From the NCBI GenBank assembly GCA_009691725.1, contig SIAP01000002.1, positions 80,422 through 144,421 of the forward strand: a stretch of 64,000 bases of DNA. The letters are read 5' to 3'. The stretch's first letter is position 1. Every line of letters begins with the position of its first letter. This DNA comes from Phycisphaerales bacterium (GTDB lineage: Bacteria; Planctomycetota; Phycisphaerae; Phycisphaerales; SM1A02). The position numbers and the translations under genes were made by a program. Below the pieces are notes generated by a model that ran no database searches, had not been told where the DNA came from, and saw only the letters and a list, made by a program, of their open reading frames with translations. This document shows positions 46,612 through 55,678 of the stretch, one piece after another.

Positions 46612-48856
46612 TCCCGCCGACCGACGAGCGCAACTCGATCAACTGCAACCGAATGCGCTCGCATCGATCCCCTGAGAGTTGGCGAATTGGATCGGCGGCA
46701 AAAGACTCATTCACTTCCATCGCGGTCTGAAGTGCTTCCGATGCACCGAGTCGATCTCCCTGTTGCAGAAGCGCGCCTGCGAGTCGAATCCAACTTTCGG
46801 TATGCCGCGGGTTGATTGCGATGAGATCTCGCAACGACTGCTCCGCAGCCTCCCACGATCCGCTCCCATACTCCGCCTGGCGGATCGAAATGGTTGATCC
46901 GACCAGCCTCGCGGCAAAGGCATTCGAGTCAGTGAGCGGGACATGTGCCACCAACTCGCGACCCAATCGCAGCCATTGCACTGCATCATTTGGAAGAGGC
47001 TCTGCAGATGCCGCTGCTTGCCACTGTTCTGCGGCGCGAACGGCATACGCTGAGCGAGAGGGCCAAAGCAGAGATGCGTCTGCGAGCGCGCGCGCGGCCT
47101 TTGCGCGACCGTGCGCAAGTCCCTCAACGCTCTGCGCTTTGGCATCTTCATGCAACTGTTGCGCGGCATCGATCGCCATTTCATCTTGGCGTTGGAGCGC
47201 TGGAGCAACCACAAAGACCAATGCGATCGCCTTGACTCCCAACACCACAGTCAACGCTCCAACACTGATCGCTCCAAGCCATCTCGTGCGCGTCGCGCCC
47301 ACTTCGCCAGTCGCATCGACATCGGACGGAACATTCCATGATGCAGCGACTCCAATGGCAATCCATGCCCACATCGCACTGCCAGGAATCCAGAAGACCA
47401 TGTCGATTTGACCGTGGGTCAACACCACCGCGCCCATCGCCGCCATCGCGACGCCAACCGTTGTGCGGACATTCCTGGCACCCGCGTTCATCAATTCCGC
47501 AATCCCCCACGCCGTGATCGCGCCAACGACCATCCCGCCGAATCTCCACACGTATGAGGGAGAATCAAGAGATGGAGCCTCGATCGCAATCGACAGGATC
47601 GATGCGAAGACAACCGATGCCACCGCGATTTCAGCGACGCTCCTTGATGGCGACGAGTCGCCACCTTCGACAGCTTCGCCGATCAGCGACGGCGCGCGCG
47701 GCGCCGACCACCAGGCGATCGCCAGTTGAAGCATGACCAGTCCCAGCCCAGCGAAACCGAATGCGATGATCCAATCGGCGAACGCACCATGCGCACTGAC
47801 AACTTCCTCGACCGAATCGGTGGGTCGAAACTGCATGAATGCCTGCTGAAATCCTGCAGGTCCAACACCCACCCATGGCGCATTTGTAAATGAGCCGAAG
47901 CCACCAACGAGGTAGTGCCAGCGAAAAAGCAGACTCTGTTCTCCCAACGGCCACGGAACAAGTCCGCGCACAACGATTGCGCCGATGGCGAGCAGTGGCA
48001 GCGCGACGAGAATCCATCGTCCCCACTCAACTCGTCGACGAAACGCCACCGAGAGAGCCAATCCAAGTGCCAACGCCGCGACACCGCCCTTGGATCCGCT
48101 CACGACAACGAGCGAAGCGCAAAGCAGTGCGCACATCCACACCCACGCGCGGACCACGGCGAGTCCTCGACCGATCGCAATGTTCGCGAGCATCACCGCA
48201 GAACCTGCCGACACTGTGGCGAAGACATTGGCGAATCCAAACCAACCCGATGCCTCGTTCTGCATCAAGCGCCGCTCGTAGGAAAGAGCCTGCGGTGAAT
48301 TCGCAAGCCATCCCTGAGCCCGCAGAAAAGTGTCGCGTGTGGCGTTGTAGTAGGCAACGGTTGCCCCATGTTCTGCAGTCATTTGAGCGAGTCCGCGAAC
48401 GGCGATCACAACCGCAATCCCCCCAAGCGCCGCAATTGCGGCCCGCCCAAGCAATCGCGTCCATCCCGCGGACCGATACAGCACGAGTGCGACCGCACTC
48501 GCCGCGCCAACGGTCCACGTCGACCCCCGCCAGAGTTGATCCGCATCGCCGATGCCATGCGAGACTGCCACAATCACCGCGGGCAGGCAGAAGAGTGCGA
48601 TCATGGTTCTGCGCCAGTCGCGCACGCTGCCTGCGCTGAAAGACCGCACGAGCAACCAACATGCGCCAGCAAGTGCGAGTGCATCCATGAGCACACTTCG
48701 TGCTGGAGTCGCTCCGACGAAGGCCGAACCATCGATCGCAGGATCCAAGTCGAAAACTGGAACAGGAGAAAAGGCGATCATTGCGCGCGCACCGGCAGTG
48801 AGCAGGATCGCTGCGAGGGCAATTCGATCCACCAGTGGGACGGCATCAGATTTCAT
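46562..48856 (-). CDS. O-antigen ligase/polymerase-like membrane protein with TPR tail
   Basis: A 764-residue protein with roughly 12-14 transmembrane helices in the first 560 residues and a soluble helical C-terminus with TPR-like units (SWEAAEQSLRDLIAINPRHTESWIRLAGALLQQGDRLGASEALQTAMEVNE). The Wzy_C/O-antigen-ligase signature region is near WVGVGPAGFQQAFMQFRPTDSVEEVVSAHGAFADWIIAFG, including the conserved AHG loop. Such proteins join or polymerise cell-surface polysaccharide or glycosylate proteins. Start MKSDAV (48856) chosen because upstream starts would overlap the divergent LOG gene. Confidence 0.8.
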   Translation of the reverse strand: MKSDAVPLVDRIALAAILLTAGARAMIAFSPVPVFDLDPAIDGSAFVGATPARSVLMDALALAGACWLLVRSFSAGSVRDWRRTMIALFCLPAVIVAVSHGIGDADQLWRGSTWTVGAASAVALVLYRSAGWTRLLGRAAIAALGGIAVVIAVRGLAQMTAEHGATVAYYNATRDTFLRAQGWLANSPQALSYERRLMQNEASGWFGFANVFATVSAGSAVMLANIAIGRGLAVVRAWVWMCALLCASLVVVSGSKGGVAALALGLALSVAFRRRVEWGRWILVALPLLAIGAIVVRGLVPWPLGEQSLLFRWHYLVGGFGSFTNAPWVGVGPAGFQQAFMQFRPTDSVEEVVSAHGAFADWIIAFGFAGLGLVMLQLAIAWWSAPRAPSLIGEAVEGGDSSPSRSVAEIAVASVVFASILSIAIEAPSLDSPSYVWRFGGMVVGAITAWGIAELMNAGARNVRTTVGVAMAAMGAVVLTHGQIDMVFWIPGSAMWAWIAIGVAASWNVPSDVDATGEVGATRTRWLGAISVGALTVVLGVKAIALVFVVAPALQRQDEMAIDAAQQLHEDAKAQSVEGLAHGRAKAARALADASLLWPSRSAYAVRAAEQWQAAASAEPLPNDAVQWLRLGRELVAHVPLTDSNAFAARLVGSTISIRQAEYGSGSWEAAEQSLRDLIAINPRHTESWIRLAGALLQQGDRLGASEALQTAMEVNESFAADPIRQLSGDRCERIRLQLIELRSSVGGITGEVRAHIRPKFSRR

Positions 48857-48878
48857 CGCGCGGCTATCGTAGAAGCGC

Positions 48879-49505
48879 ATGACTGCTTCTGTGCCCCGAC
48901 CATCCATCACCGTCTACTGCGCGAGCGCGACGGGAATCGATCCCGATTTCTTGGCTGCAGCGCGACTCTTCGGCGAAGCGATCGGCAGAAGTGGAATGAA
49001 TCTTGTGTATGGCGGCGGTGGTATCGGCTTGATGGGAGAACTCGCCAGAAGTGCCCAGAAATCCGGGGCCCGTGTGACTGGAATCATCACCGAGCAGTTC
49101 CTCCACCTCGAACAGGGCTGGACGGGATGCGATGAGATGATCGTCGTCGATTCAATGCGCGAGCGCAAGCGGCAACTCGAAGAGCGCGGCGATGGATTTG
49201 CGATCTTGGCGGGTGGGCTGGGGACATGGGAAGAATTCTTCGAGACGTTCGTCGGCCGTGTCATTGGTCGACATGGGAAGCCCATCGGCCTGCTCAATAC
49301 CAAGGGCTTTGCAGATCCCCTGTGGCAACTCGTCTCGCATGGTGTCGACCATGGCTTCGTCCGCACCGCCGCTCGGGATCTCTTGTGGATGGAGTCCGAT
49401 CCGCATCTTCTTGCGCGACGATTGCATATCGCAGTGACGACACAGTCGGCGACACCACACGATCCAAAGGAGATGCTCCCCATGCACGGCGAGGGCGAGA
49501 AGTGA
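48879..49505 (+). CDS. LOG-family protein (TIGR00730, phosphoribohydrolase type)
   Basis: A 208-residue Rossmann-fold protein of the LOG family (nucleotide 5'-monophosphate nucleosidase; plant and some bacterial members release cytokinins). Signatures: VYCASATGIDPDFLAAARLFGEAIG, LVYGGGGIGLMGELA, DSMRERKRQLEERGDGFAILAGGLGTWEEFFE (PGGxGTxxE, with Ala replacing Pro). Its stop overlaps the lpxI GTG start (GTGA). A link between this activity and lipid A synthesis is not obvious. Confidence 0.9.
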   Translation: MTASVPRPSITVYCASATGIDPDFLAAARLFGEAIGRSGMNLVYGGGGIGLMGELARSAQKSGARVTGIITEQFLHLEQGWTGCDEMIVVDSMRERKRQLEERGDGFAILAGGLGTWEEFFETFVGRVIGRHGKPIGLLNTKGFADPLWQLVSHGVDHGFVRTAARDLLWMESDPHLLARRLHIAVTTQSATPHDPKEMLPMHGEGEK

Positions 49506-50347
49506 CTCCAACGAGTGGCGAAGGCGCACAGATCGGCATGATCGCTGGGAGCGGGCGACTGCCAATCTTGGTCGCGGACGGAATTCGCGCGACTGGTCGC
49601 CGCGTCGTCTGCGTTGGGTTGCGAGATCAGTTCGACCCCGAATTGCCGGCGCATTGCGATGCATTTCGCCGCGCAGGGACCCTGCAGATCGGCAAGTGGA
49701 TTCGGATTCTTCGACGGGCTGGGATCGATGAAACGGTCATGGTTGGCCGCGTCGGAAAAGCCCAAATGTACGAGCCTCTGAAGTTGTTGCGGCAACTTCC
49801 AGACTGGCGCGCCCTGCTCCTTTACTATCGACGCCTGCGATTCGATCGGCGAAGCCATGTGCTTCTAGCTGCTTTGGCCGATGAACTTGGAACCGCTGGA
49901 GTACGACTCATCGATTCGACCACCTACATCCCCTCACATCTCGCGACCTCTGGCGTGATGGGTCGCGTGCAACTGTCGACAGCGCAACGTCGAGATGTCG
50001 ATTTCGCATGGCCGGTGTTGAGATCGATCGCGAACCTCGGTGTTGGTCAGGGGATTACTGTGCGCGACTGCGATGTGATTGCGGTGGAAGCGATGGAGGG
50101 AACGGATGCCATGATTGATCGAACAACACATCTCTGCAAGGCCGGCGGATGGACGCTCTTGAAGACCGCACATGATTCGCATGACATGCGCGCGGATGTG
50201 CCGACTGTCGGAGTCGCCACCATCGAACGCCTTGCGAAGTCTGGAGGACGCGTGCTCGCCCTCGGTGCGGGTCGGGTGATCATGCTTGAGAAACCATCAA
50301 TGATCGAAGCCGCTGACCGGCTTGGAATCGTCCTCTTGGGTCTCTGA
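49502..50347 (+). CDS. lpxI: UDP-2,3-diacylglucosamine diphosphatase LpxI
   Basis: Hydrolyses UDP-2,3-diacylglucosamine to lipid X in lipid A synthesis; LpxI replaces LpxH in many non-gammaproteobacterial Gram-negatives. The 281-residue protein has GMIAGSGRLPILVADGIRATG, MVGRVGKAQMYEPLK, LADELGTAGVRLIDSTTYIPSHLA, GITVRDCDVIAVEAMEGTDAMIDR and LLKTAHDSHDMRADVPTVGVATIE. GTG start in a 4-bp overlap with the LOG gene. Shows that the organism makes lipid A and so has an outer membrane. Confidence 0.95.
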   Translation: MTPTSGEGAQIGMIAGSGRLPILVADGIRATGRRVVCVGLRDQFDPELPAHCDAFRRAGTLQIGKWIRILRRAGIDETVMVGRVGKAQMYEPLKLLRQLPDWRALLLYYRRLRFDRRSHVLLAALADELGTAGVRLIDSTTYIPSHLATSGVMGRVQLSTAQRRDVDFAWPVLRSIANLGVGQGITVRDCDVIAVEAMEGTDAMIDRTTHLCKAGGWTLLKTAHDSHDMRADVPTVGVATIERLAKSGGRVLALGAGRVIMLEKPSMIEAADRLGIVLLGL

Positions 50348-50939
50348 GCACACGCTTCCGCACGAGCCACAAGTGGAATTCGTCTCCCGAGCTGGACTGA
50401 AACTCGCCCATGCGCTCGATGTCTTCGCCGTGCAAGTGCAGGGACTCGAATGCGCCGATTTTGGCTGCAACGCTGGGGGATTTACAGATTGCCTGCTCAA
50501 GCGCGGCGCTGCCACCGTGATCGCGGTTGACACGGGTTACGGGATGCTCGACTGGAAACTCCGCAACGATCCCCGCGTCGAAGTCCGCGAGCGGACGAAT
50601 GTCCTGCACTGCTCGCCACCACCGAGTGGCGTCGATCTTGTGGTCCTCGACATGGCATGGACTCGGCAGCGCCATGTCATCCCCGTGGCGCTCCGATGGC
50701 TCCGGCCAAGTGGTGCGATCGTTGCGTTGATCAAGCCACACTACGAATCCGAAGGTGCGGAACGCAAAGCGCTCGTGAAGGGAGTTCTGCCTGCGGATGT
50801 CGCACTGACGGTGGTACGCAGGGTGCTCGATGACATGCCAGACCTCGGCGTTCGCGTGATTGCAGAGACACCGAGCCCCCTCGAGGGTGGCGGCGGAAAC
50901 AGGGAGCATTTAGTCCATCTTTGCAGCACAAATCGATAG
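50322..50939 (+). CDS. FtsJ/TlyA-like RNA methyltransferase without S4 domain
   Basis: A SAM-dependent methyltransferase of about 190-205 residues. VSRAGLKLAHALDVFAVQVQGLECADFGCNAGGFTDCLLKRGA is the TlyA/FtsJ core (SAM loop DFGCNAGGFTD), followed by VLDMAWTRQRHVIPVALRWLRPSG and a final LIKPHYESEG that matches the TlyA LIKPQFE motif (catalytic Lys region). TlyA has an N-terminal S4 RNA-binding domain; here there is no room for one. The TTG at 50322 overlaps lpxI by 26 bp; a GTG at 50373 would start at VEFVSRAGLK. Target RNA unknown. Confidence 0.75.
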   Translation: MESSSWVSEHTLPHEPQVEFVSRAGLKLAHALDVFAVQVQGLECADFGCNAGGFTDCLLKRGAATVIAVDTGYGMLDWKLRNDPRVEVRERTNVLHCSPPPSGVDLVVLDMAWTRQRHVIPVALRWLRPSGAIVALIKPHYESEGAERKALVKGVLPADVALTVVRRVLDDMPDLGVRVIAETPSPLEGGGGNREHLVHLCSTNR

Positions 50940-50988
50940 ACCACAGACGGCATAGATTGCCTGAAACTGATAGTATTTCAGCCTCGCT

Positions 50989-53595
50989 GTGACCACTGTT
51001 CCCCCCTCCCCTGACAACCCAAAATCGACACTCGGTCATGTGATCGACAAGACGATCGACCGCGAATTGCACGAGTCGTATCTCGTCTATGCGATGAGCA
51101 CGATCATGGATCGCGCACTTCCAGATGTGCGCGACGGATTGAAGCCGTCGCAGCGCCGCATCTTGGTGGCGATGCATGATTTGAACCTCACGCCGGGTCG
51201 AAAGCAGATCAAGTGCGCAAAGATTTGTGGCGATACAAGCGGCAACTATCACCCCCATGGCGAGTCTGTGATCTACCCCACGCTTGTCAATCTCGGTCAG
51301 TCGTGGAAGACCCGCGCTCTGATGATCGACAAGCAAGGCAACTTCGGTTCCATTGAAGGTGACCCCCCCGCCGCGATGCGTTACACCGAGGCACGCATGA
51401 CCGGCGTTGCGGTGGCCATGCTGGAGGACCTCGACAAGGAAACGGTTGATTTCAAGCCGAATTATGATGATCGATTGATGGAGCCCATGGTGCTCCCGGG
51501 CAAATTCCCAAACCTCCTGGTGAATGGAACGAGCGGTATTGCAGTCGGCATGGCAAGCAGAATGGCGCCGCACAATCTGGGCGAGATCGCACGCGCCATC
51601 GTGGCGACCATCGACAATCCCGATATCGGCTTGCAGGAACTTCTCGCGGTCGTTCCAGGCCCAGACTTCCCCACCGGCGGATCGATCATTGGACGAGGAG
51701 GAATCGCCCAGGCATACGCAACAGGACGGGGCAAGCTGATCGTCCGTGGGCGCGTTCGACACGAATCAAAGGATGGTCGCGACATGATCATCATCGAAGA
51801 GATCCCCTATCAGGTTGTGCAGAGCACGCTCATCGAAAAGATTGTTGAGGCGAAGAAGAAGGACAGCATCCCCGACATCGTCGATGTACGCAATCATTCG
51901 GGACGCAACGCACAGACGCGAATCTTGGTGGTGGTTCGCAAGGGTGCTGACCCAGCGGTGGTCGAGCGCCAGTTGTACGAATTCACGCCGCTGCAGTCGA
52001 CCTATGACATTTGCAATATCGCGCTGGTCAATGGACAACCCCGCACACTTCCATTGGGCGCGCTGATTACGTGTTACATCGATCATCGGTGCTCGGTCAT
52101 CCGACGACGCACCGAGTTCTTGTTGCGACACGCGCGACAACAGGCGCATCGCCTCGAAGGGTTGATGTACGCAGTGTGTGACATCGACGCGGTGATCGCC
52201 ATCATTCGTGCCTCGCGCACTCGTGAAGAGGCCATCGAAACGCTCATGGCGCGTGCGTTCCGGATTGCCCCAAATCATCCCTCGATCCATCTCGTCCCAG
52301 AGCGAATTGCTGCGGCGAGTCGCATCGGCTCTGGAACGCTGTTGACTCGCGTGCAAGCGGAAGCCATCGGCGCCCTTCGGCTCATCCAGTTAGTCGGTCT
52401 CGAGATCGAAAGGCTCGCCAGCGAATTCTCGGCGCTCCTGCTCGAAATCGATGGATACGAGGCCATCCTTGCCGACGCGTCGTTGGTGCTGAAAGTGGTG
52501 CGAGCGGATGTCATCGACATGGCCGAGAAGTACAGCGATGCTCGACGCACCACAATTGAAGATGGCGAAGCTGGCGAGTTCGACCTTGCCGAACTCATCC
52601 AAGAGCATGATGTCGCTGTGACGGTCAGTCACGAAGGATTTGTGAAGCGACTTCCAGTCGATACTTTTCGCACGCAGGGGCGCGGAGGCGTTGGAGTCAA
52701 GGGCTCCGACGCCAAGGACGGCGACTACATCGAGCGCGTCTTCATCGCCAGCACGCATGACGATCTGCTGTGCTTCACAAACACTGGACGGGTTTACCGC
52801 ACGAAGGTCTGGCAGATTCCAGAGATGTCGCGCACGGCGAAAGGTCGCGCGATCAACAATGTCGTCGAATTGAAAGAGGGCGAAGGGATGGTGACATACC
52901 TCCCAATCAAGGACTTCGAGCGCAGCGAGGACTACCTCTTCTTCGCCTCTGCAAGCGGACGGGTGAAACGCTCATCGTTGAAGGAGTTCCGCAATGTGAA
53001 TCGCAGCGGAATCATCGCCGTCAAGTTGAATGACGGGGACAGATTGATCAATGTCGTCCAGACGCACGGTGATGACCATGTCCTGCTCGCAACGGCGCAA
53101 GGAATGTCGATCCGCTTCGATGAAAACGATGCGCGCGTCATGGGGCGCGATACGGCGGGAGTGGCGGGAATCGATCTCGCCGACGGAGATGCGGTCGTTG
53201 GGCTCGTCCGATGCGATGACGCCGCCGCCCTCTTCACCTGCACCGAGCATGGATTCGGTAAACGCACAGCCATGACCGAGTACCTCGTCCACCAAGAGGA
53301 TGGGCAAATGCGTGCGCAGTCGCGTGGAGGCAAGGGGCGAATCGACATCAAGACCGACCACCGAAATGGGCAGGTCGTCGCCGTGCATTCGACGCTCGAG
53401 GATGACGATCTCATGTTCATCTCGCGCGGGGGGATGATCGTTCGGATCCACGCGAACGATGTGCGACTCGTTGGACGCAACACGCTCGGCGTACGGGTCG
53501 TGAAATTGCAAGGGGACGATGCACTCGTTGCAGCTGCCTGCTTCGAAGCTGGCGAGATTGCCGCCACAGACTCCGTCCCGGCAACAACCGAGTGA
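50989..53595 (+). CDS. gyrA: DNA gyrase subunit A
   Basis: Introduces negative supercoils together with GyrB. The catalytic Tyr132 lies in AAMRYTEARM. The C-terminal beta-pinwheel carries a GyrA box QSRGGKG, which marks gyrase rather than topoisomerase IV. 868 residues, full length. In the quinolone-resistance-determining region the sequence is HPHGESVIYPTL, with Ser93 equivalent to E. coli Ser83 but Pro97 where E. coli has Asp87. GTG start; gyrB is not adjacent. Confidence 0.94.
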   Translation: MTTVPPSPDNPKSTLGHVIDKTIDRELHESYLVYAMSTIMDRALPDVRDGLKPSQRRILVAMHDLNLTPGRKQIKCAKICGDTSGNYHPHGESVIYPTLVNLGQSWKTRALMIDKQGNFGSIEGDPPAAMRYTEARMTGVAVAMLEDLDKETVDFKPNYDDRLMEPMVLPGKFPNLLVNGTSGIAVGMASRMAPHNLGEIARAIVATIDNPDIGLQELLAVVPGPDFPTGGSIIGRGGIAQAYATGRGKLIVRGRVRHESKDGRDMIIIEEIPYQVVQSTLIEKIVEAKKKDSIPDIVDVRNHSGRNAQTRILVVVRKGADPAVVERQLYEFTPLQSTYDICNIALVNGQPRTLPLGALITCYIDHRCSVIRRRTEFLLRHARQQAHRLEGLMYAVCDIDAVIAIIRASRTREEAIETLMARAFRIAPNHPSIHLVPERIAAASRIGSGTLLTRVQAEAIGALRLIQLVGLEIERLASEFSALLLEIDGYEAILADASLVLKVVRADVIDMAEKYSDARRTTIEDGEAGEFDLAELIQEHDVAVTVSHEGFVKRLPVDTFRTQGRGGVGVKGSDAKDGDYIERVFIASTHDDLLCFTNTGRVYRTKVWQIPEMSRTAKGRAINNVVELKEGEGMVTYLPIKDFERSEDYLFFASASGRVKRSSLKEFRNVNRSGIIAVKLNDGDRLINVVQTHGDDHVLLATAQGMSIRFDENDARVMGRDTAGVAGIDLADGDAVVGLVRCDDAAALFTCTEHGFGKRTAMTEYLVHQEDGQMRAQSRGGKGRIDIKTDHRNGQVVAVHSTLEDDDLMFISRGGMIVRIHANDVRLVGRNTLGVRVVKLQGDDALVAAACFEAGEIAATDSVPATTE

Positions 53596-53607
53596 TAGGA
53601 TGACACA

Positions 53608-53946
53608 ATGCCATTGAGTGACTGGTCTGAAAGTGTGATCATCGGCGAGATGGCGGATGAACCGGCACTGAACGAAGACCTGCGTGCGCTTCTCTTGCGC
53701 GTTTCGAAAAAGGACTGCAGTCTTCATGTTGTGCTCGACATGCGCGCCGTCAGCTATCTGAATTCATCCAACTTGGCGCAACTCATCCAACTTCGCAAGA
53801 GCCTCTCGGGCGGCGACGGGAGTCTGCATCTCTGCGGCGTTCGAGACTCCGTGTGGAGCGTGCTCCTCATGACTGGACTCGATCGCCTTTTCAAGTTCAC
53901 GGATGATGTCCCGACTGCGATTACTGCCGCTCAGTTGGGGCTTTGA
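53608..53946 (+). CDS. STAS-domain protein (anti-anti-sigma factor type)
   Basis: A 112-residue STAS protein. The core VVLDMRAVSYLNSSNLAQLIQLRKSL corresponds to the SpoIIAA segment containing the phosphorylatable Ser (NSSNL here). In partner-switching systems dephosphorylated STAS protein binds an anti-sigma kinase; no kinase or phosphatase gene is nearby. It is 12 bp after gyrA and 17 bp before the exbD gene, so likely in one transcript. Confidence 0.85.
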   Translation: MPLSDWSESVIIGEMADEPALNEDLRALLLRVSKKDCSLHVVLDMRAVSYLNSSNLAQLIQLRKSLSGGDGSLHLCGVRDSVWSVLLMTGLDRLFKFTDDVPTAITAAQLGL

Positions 53947-53963
53947 GTTGGCAGTGAACTGCC

Positions 53964-54416
53964 ATGCGAATCCGACGAACCGTTCACGAACCGAGAATTG
54001 AACTGATTCCACTCATCGATGTGATGATGTTTTTGCTGTCCTTCTTCATCTACTCGCAAGCACTGGCGGTGCGCGTGAGTGTGATCCCGATGGAATTGCG
54101 AAAGTTTCAAAGCGGACAGAGCGCCAAGCCATCAACTGCCGCAACCATTTCCATCGCGCTTGATGGAAAGCTCTATTACAACCGAATCCCCTGTGAATTG
54201 AGCGATATTGCGGGACGTGTCGCCGAGTCGAAAAAAGAGGATGCGAAGACGATTGTCTACATCGCCGTGGCAGATGGTCAAGGAACAGTCGACCGCGCAC
54301 CCGTCATGCAGAGCATCTGGGACAAACTGCGCGGGTGTGGATTGCAAGTCAACTTCGTCGGCAAGCCGCTCGAAACGGACGACCCGCCTCCACCATTGCC
54401 TACGATCACGCCGTGA
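53964..54416 (+). CDS. ExbD/TolR family proton-channel subunit
   Basis: A 150-residue protein with one N-terminal transmembrane helix (IELIPLIDVMMFLLSFFIYSQA, residues about 12-33) containing the conserved proton-carrying Asp in PLIDVMM, followed by a periplasmic alpha/beta domain (ISIALDGKLYYNRIPCELSDI, IVYIAVADGQGTVDRAPVMQSIWDKLRGCGL). Works with an ExbB-type partner to energise TonB or Tol. No exbB is visible nearby. Its stop overlaps the next gene's GTG start. Confidence 0.9.
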   Translation: MRIRRTVHEPRIELIPLIDVMMFLLSFFIYSQALAVRVSVIPMELRKFQSGQSAKPSTAATISIALDGKLYYNRIPCELSDIAGRVAESKKEDAKTIVYIAVADGQGTVDRAPVMQSIWDKLRGCGLQVNFVGKPLETDDPPPPLPTITP

Positions 54417-55660
54417 TCGAGTGCCGTCAACAGAACACGCCGCTCTACATCGGCGCACTCGTTGCGATGATGCTTCACATCCTCGTCGGTTTCCCGATGC
54501 TCACCGCATCATGGGGCGTCGGCGGGAAGAGTCCATTGGATTCTGCGCTTGATGGCAAGAGCGCGAGTGAACGACGACAACGCGAGCGACTGGAGATGGC
54601 GCTCAGGGAGCACGAGCTGAGCACACAGGATGACAAAGTCGTCCCGGGACTCGAGGATGGATCCGATCAAGGGATGACTTGGATTGGATACGACGAGTAT
54701 CAAGAACACCTCGCGCAGCATGCGGAAGTTGATCAAGCTGCGTTCACCGAGAAAGATGCAGCTGGCGGAGGAGCACTCGCGGCGGGAGAATTGAATCCCA
54801 CTCCAAAGCAACAGTCAACGCAAGCCCTTGCCCAGCCACCTGCCCAACCAACTGCCCCGCCACCTGCCCAACCAACTGCCCCGCCAACTGCCCAACCAAC
54901 TGCCCAACCGCCGGCGCCGACACCAACCACCGAGCAGCCACCGCCCACTCCCGCGGTCGAAGCCGTGAGCGCTGCGAGCCCCGCTGCGACGACGACCCCC
55001 AGCGATTTCAAAGGAGTGAATTCACAGCCGACTCCAACGAGTGATCTTCCGACTGCGCCTGTCGCGCCCGATGGAGTCTTGCCCGTTGCGATTGATAGAC
55101 CAGATGTTCAGCCAGATCCATCGAAGACACCTGCGCCGACCGCGGAGATCAAGCCTTCCGCAACTCCAAGTCCGGTAGCGCGGGATGCGATCCCGCCCGG
55201 TCCACAGTCATCACCGCCAACCGAAACGGCGGCCGCAGCGGGCGCGACCTCCCCAGTCGTCGCGCCTGTGCCTGGGCCACCAGGTGTTCCTGGTGCGAGT
55301 CAAGTTCAAGGAGAGAAATCCGACCGCGAGTCGGATGCGACGAGCATCGTGGATGTCCCTCCATCGATGTGGCGCAATGGAAAGCCGCTCGCGCGAAAAG
55401 GGCTTGAGATCAAGACGCGAAAGCCGGATCTGCCGATCCTGACGAGACTCACGACATCGCCTGGGAATCCCATCTGCGAGATTCTGTTTGGGCGCGACGG
55501 CGTTCCAGTGACATGCACCATCTTGGCATCGAGCGGATATCCGGACATCGATGGACCAGTCCTCGACGCGCTCTATCGTTGGCGCGCCAAGGGATCTCAG
55601 TTGGCAGCACTGCAGCCGGGGAAGACGCTCAAGTTTCGAGTGCGATTCATTCTGAACTGA
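54413..55660 (+). CDS. TonB-like energy transduction protein with long Pro-rich spacer
   Basis: A 415-residue protein: N-terminal transmembrane anchor (YIGALVAMMLHILVGFPMLTASW, about residues 12-34), a charged region, a very long Pro/Ala/Thr-rich spacer (about 135-330, including a repeated PAQPTAPP block) and a C-terminal TonB_C domain (CEILFGRDGVPVTCTILASSGYPDIDGPVLDALYRWRAKGS...LKFRVRFILN). The spacer would cross the periplasm. Start GTG in a GTGA overlap with exbD. Together they would power import through an outer-membrane receptor not encoded here. Confidence 0.85.
   Translation: MIECRQQNTPLYIGALVAMMLHILVGFPMLTASWGVGGKSPLDSALDGKSASERRQRERLEMALREHELSTQDDKVVPGLEDGSDQGMTWIGYDEYQEHLAQHAEVDQAAFTEKDAAGGGALAAGELNPTPKQQSTQALAQPPAQPTAPPPAQPTAPPTAQPTAQPPAPTPTTEQPPPTPAVEAVSAASPAATTTPSDFKGVNSQPTPTSDLPTAPVAPDGVLPVAIDRPDVQPDPSKTPAPTAEIKPSATPSPVARDAIPPGPQSSPPTETAAAAGATSPVVAPVPGPPGVPGASQVQGEKSDRESDATSIVDVPPSMWRNGKPLARKGLEIKTRKPDLPILTRLTTSPGNPICEILFGRDGVPVTCTILASSGYPDIDGPVLDALYRWRAKGSQLAALQPGKTLKFRVRFILN
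54836..54912 (+). repeat. Tandem repeat in the TonB-like Pro-rich spacer
   Basis: About three units of a 24-bp repeat (CCACCTGCCCAACCAACTGC plus four bases) encoding PAQPTAPP, with variation in the last copies (PTAQPTAQP). Confidence 0.8.
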
Positions 55661-55678
55661 GTGGACTGTGCTTCGCCG

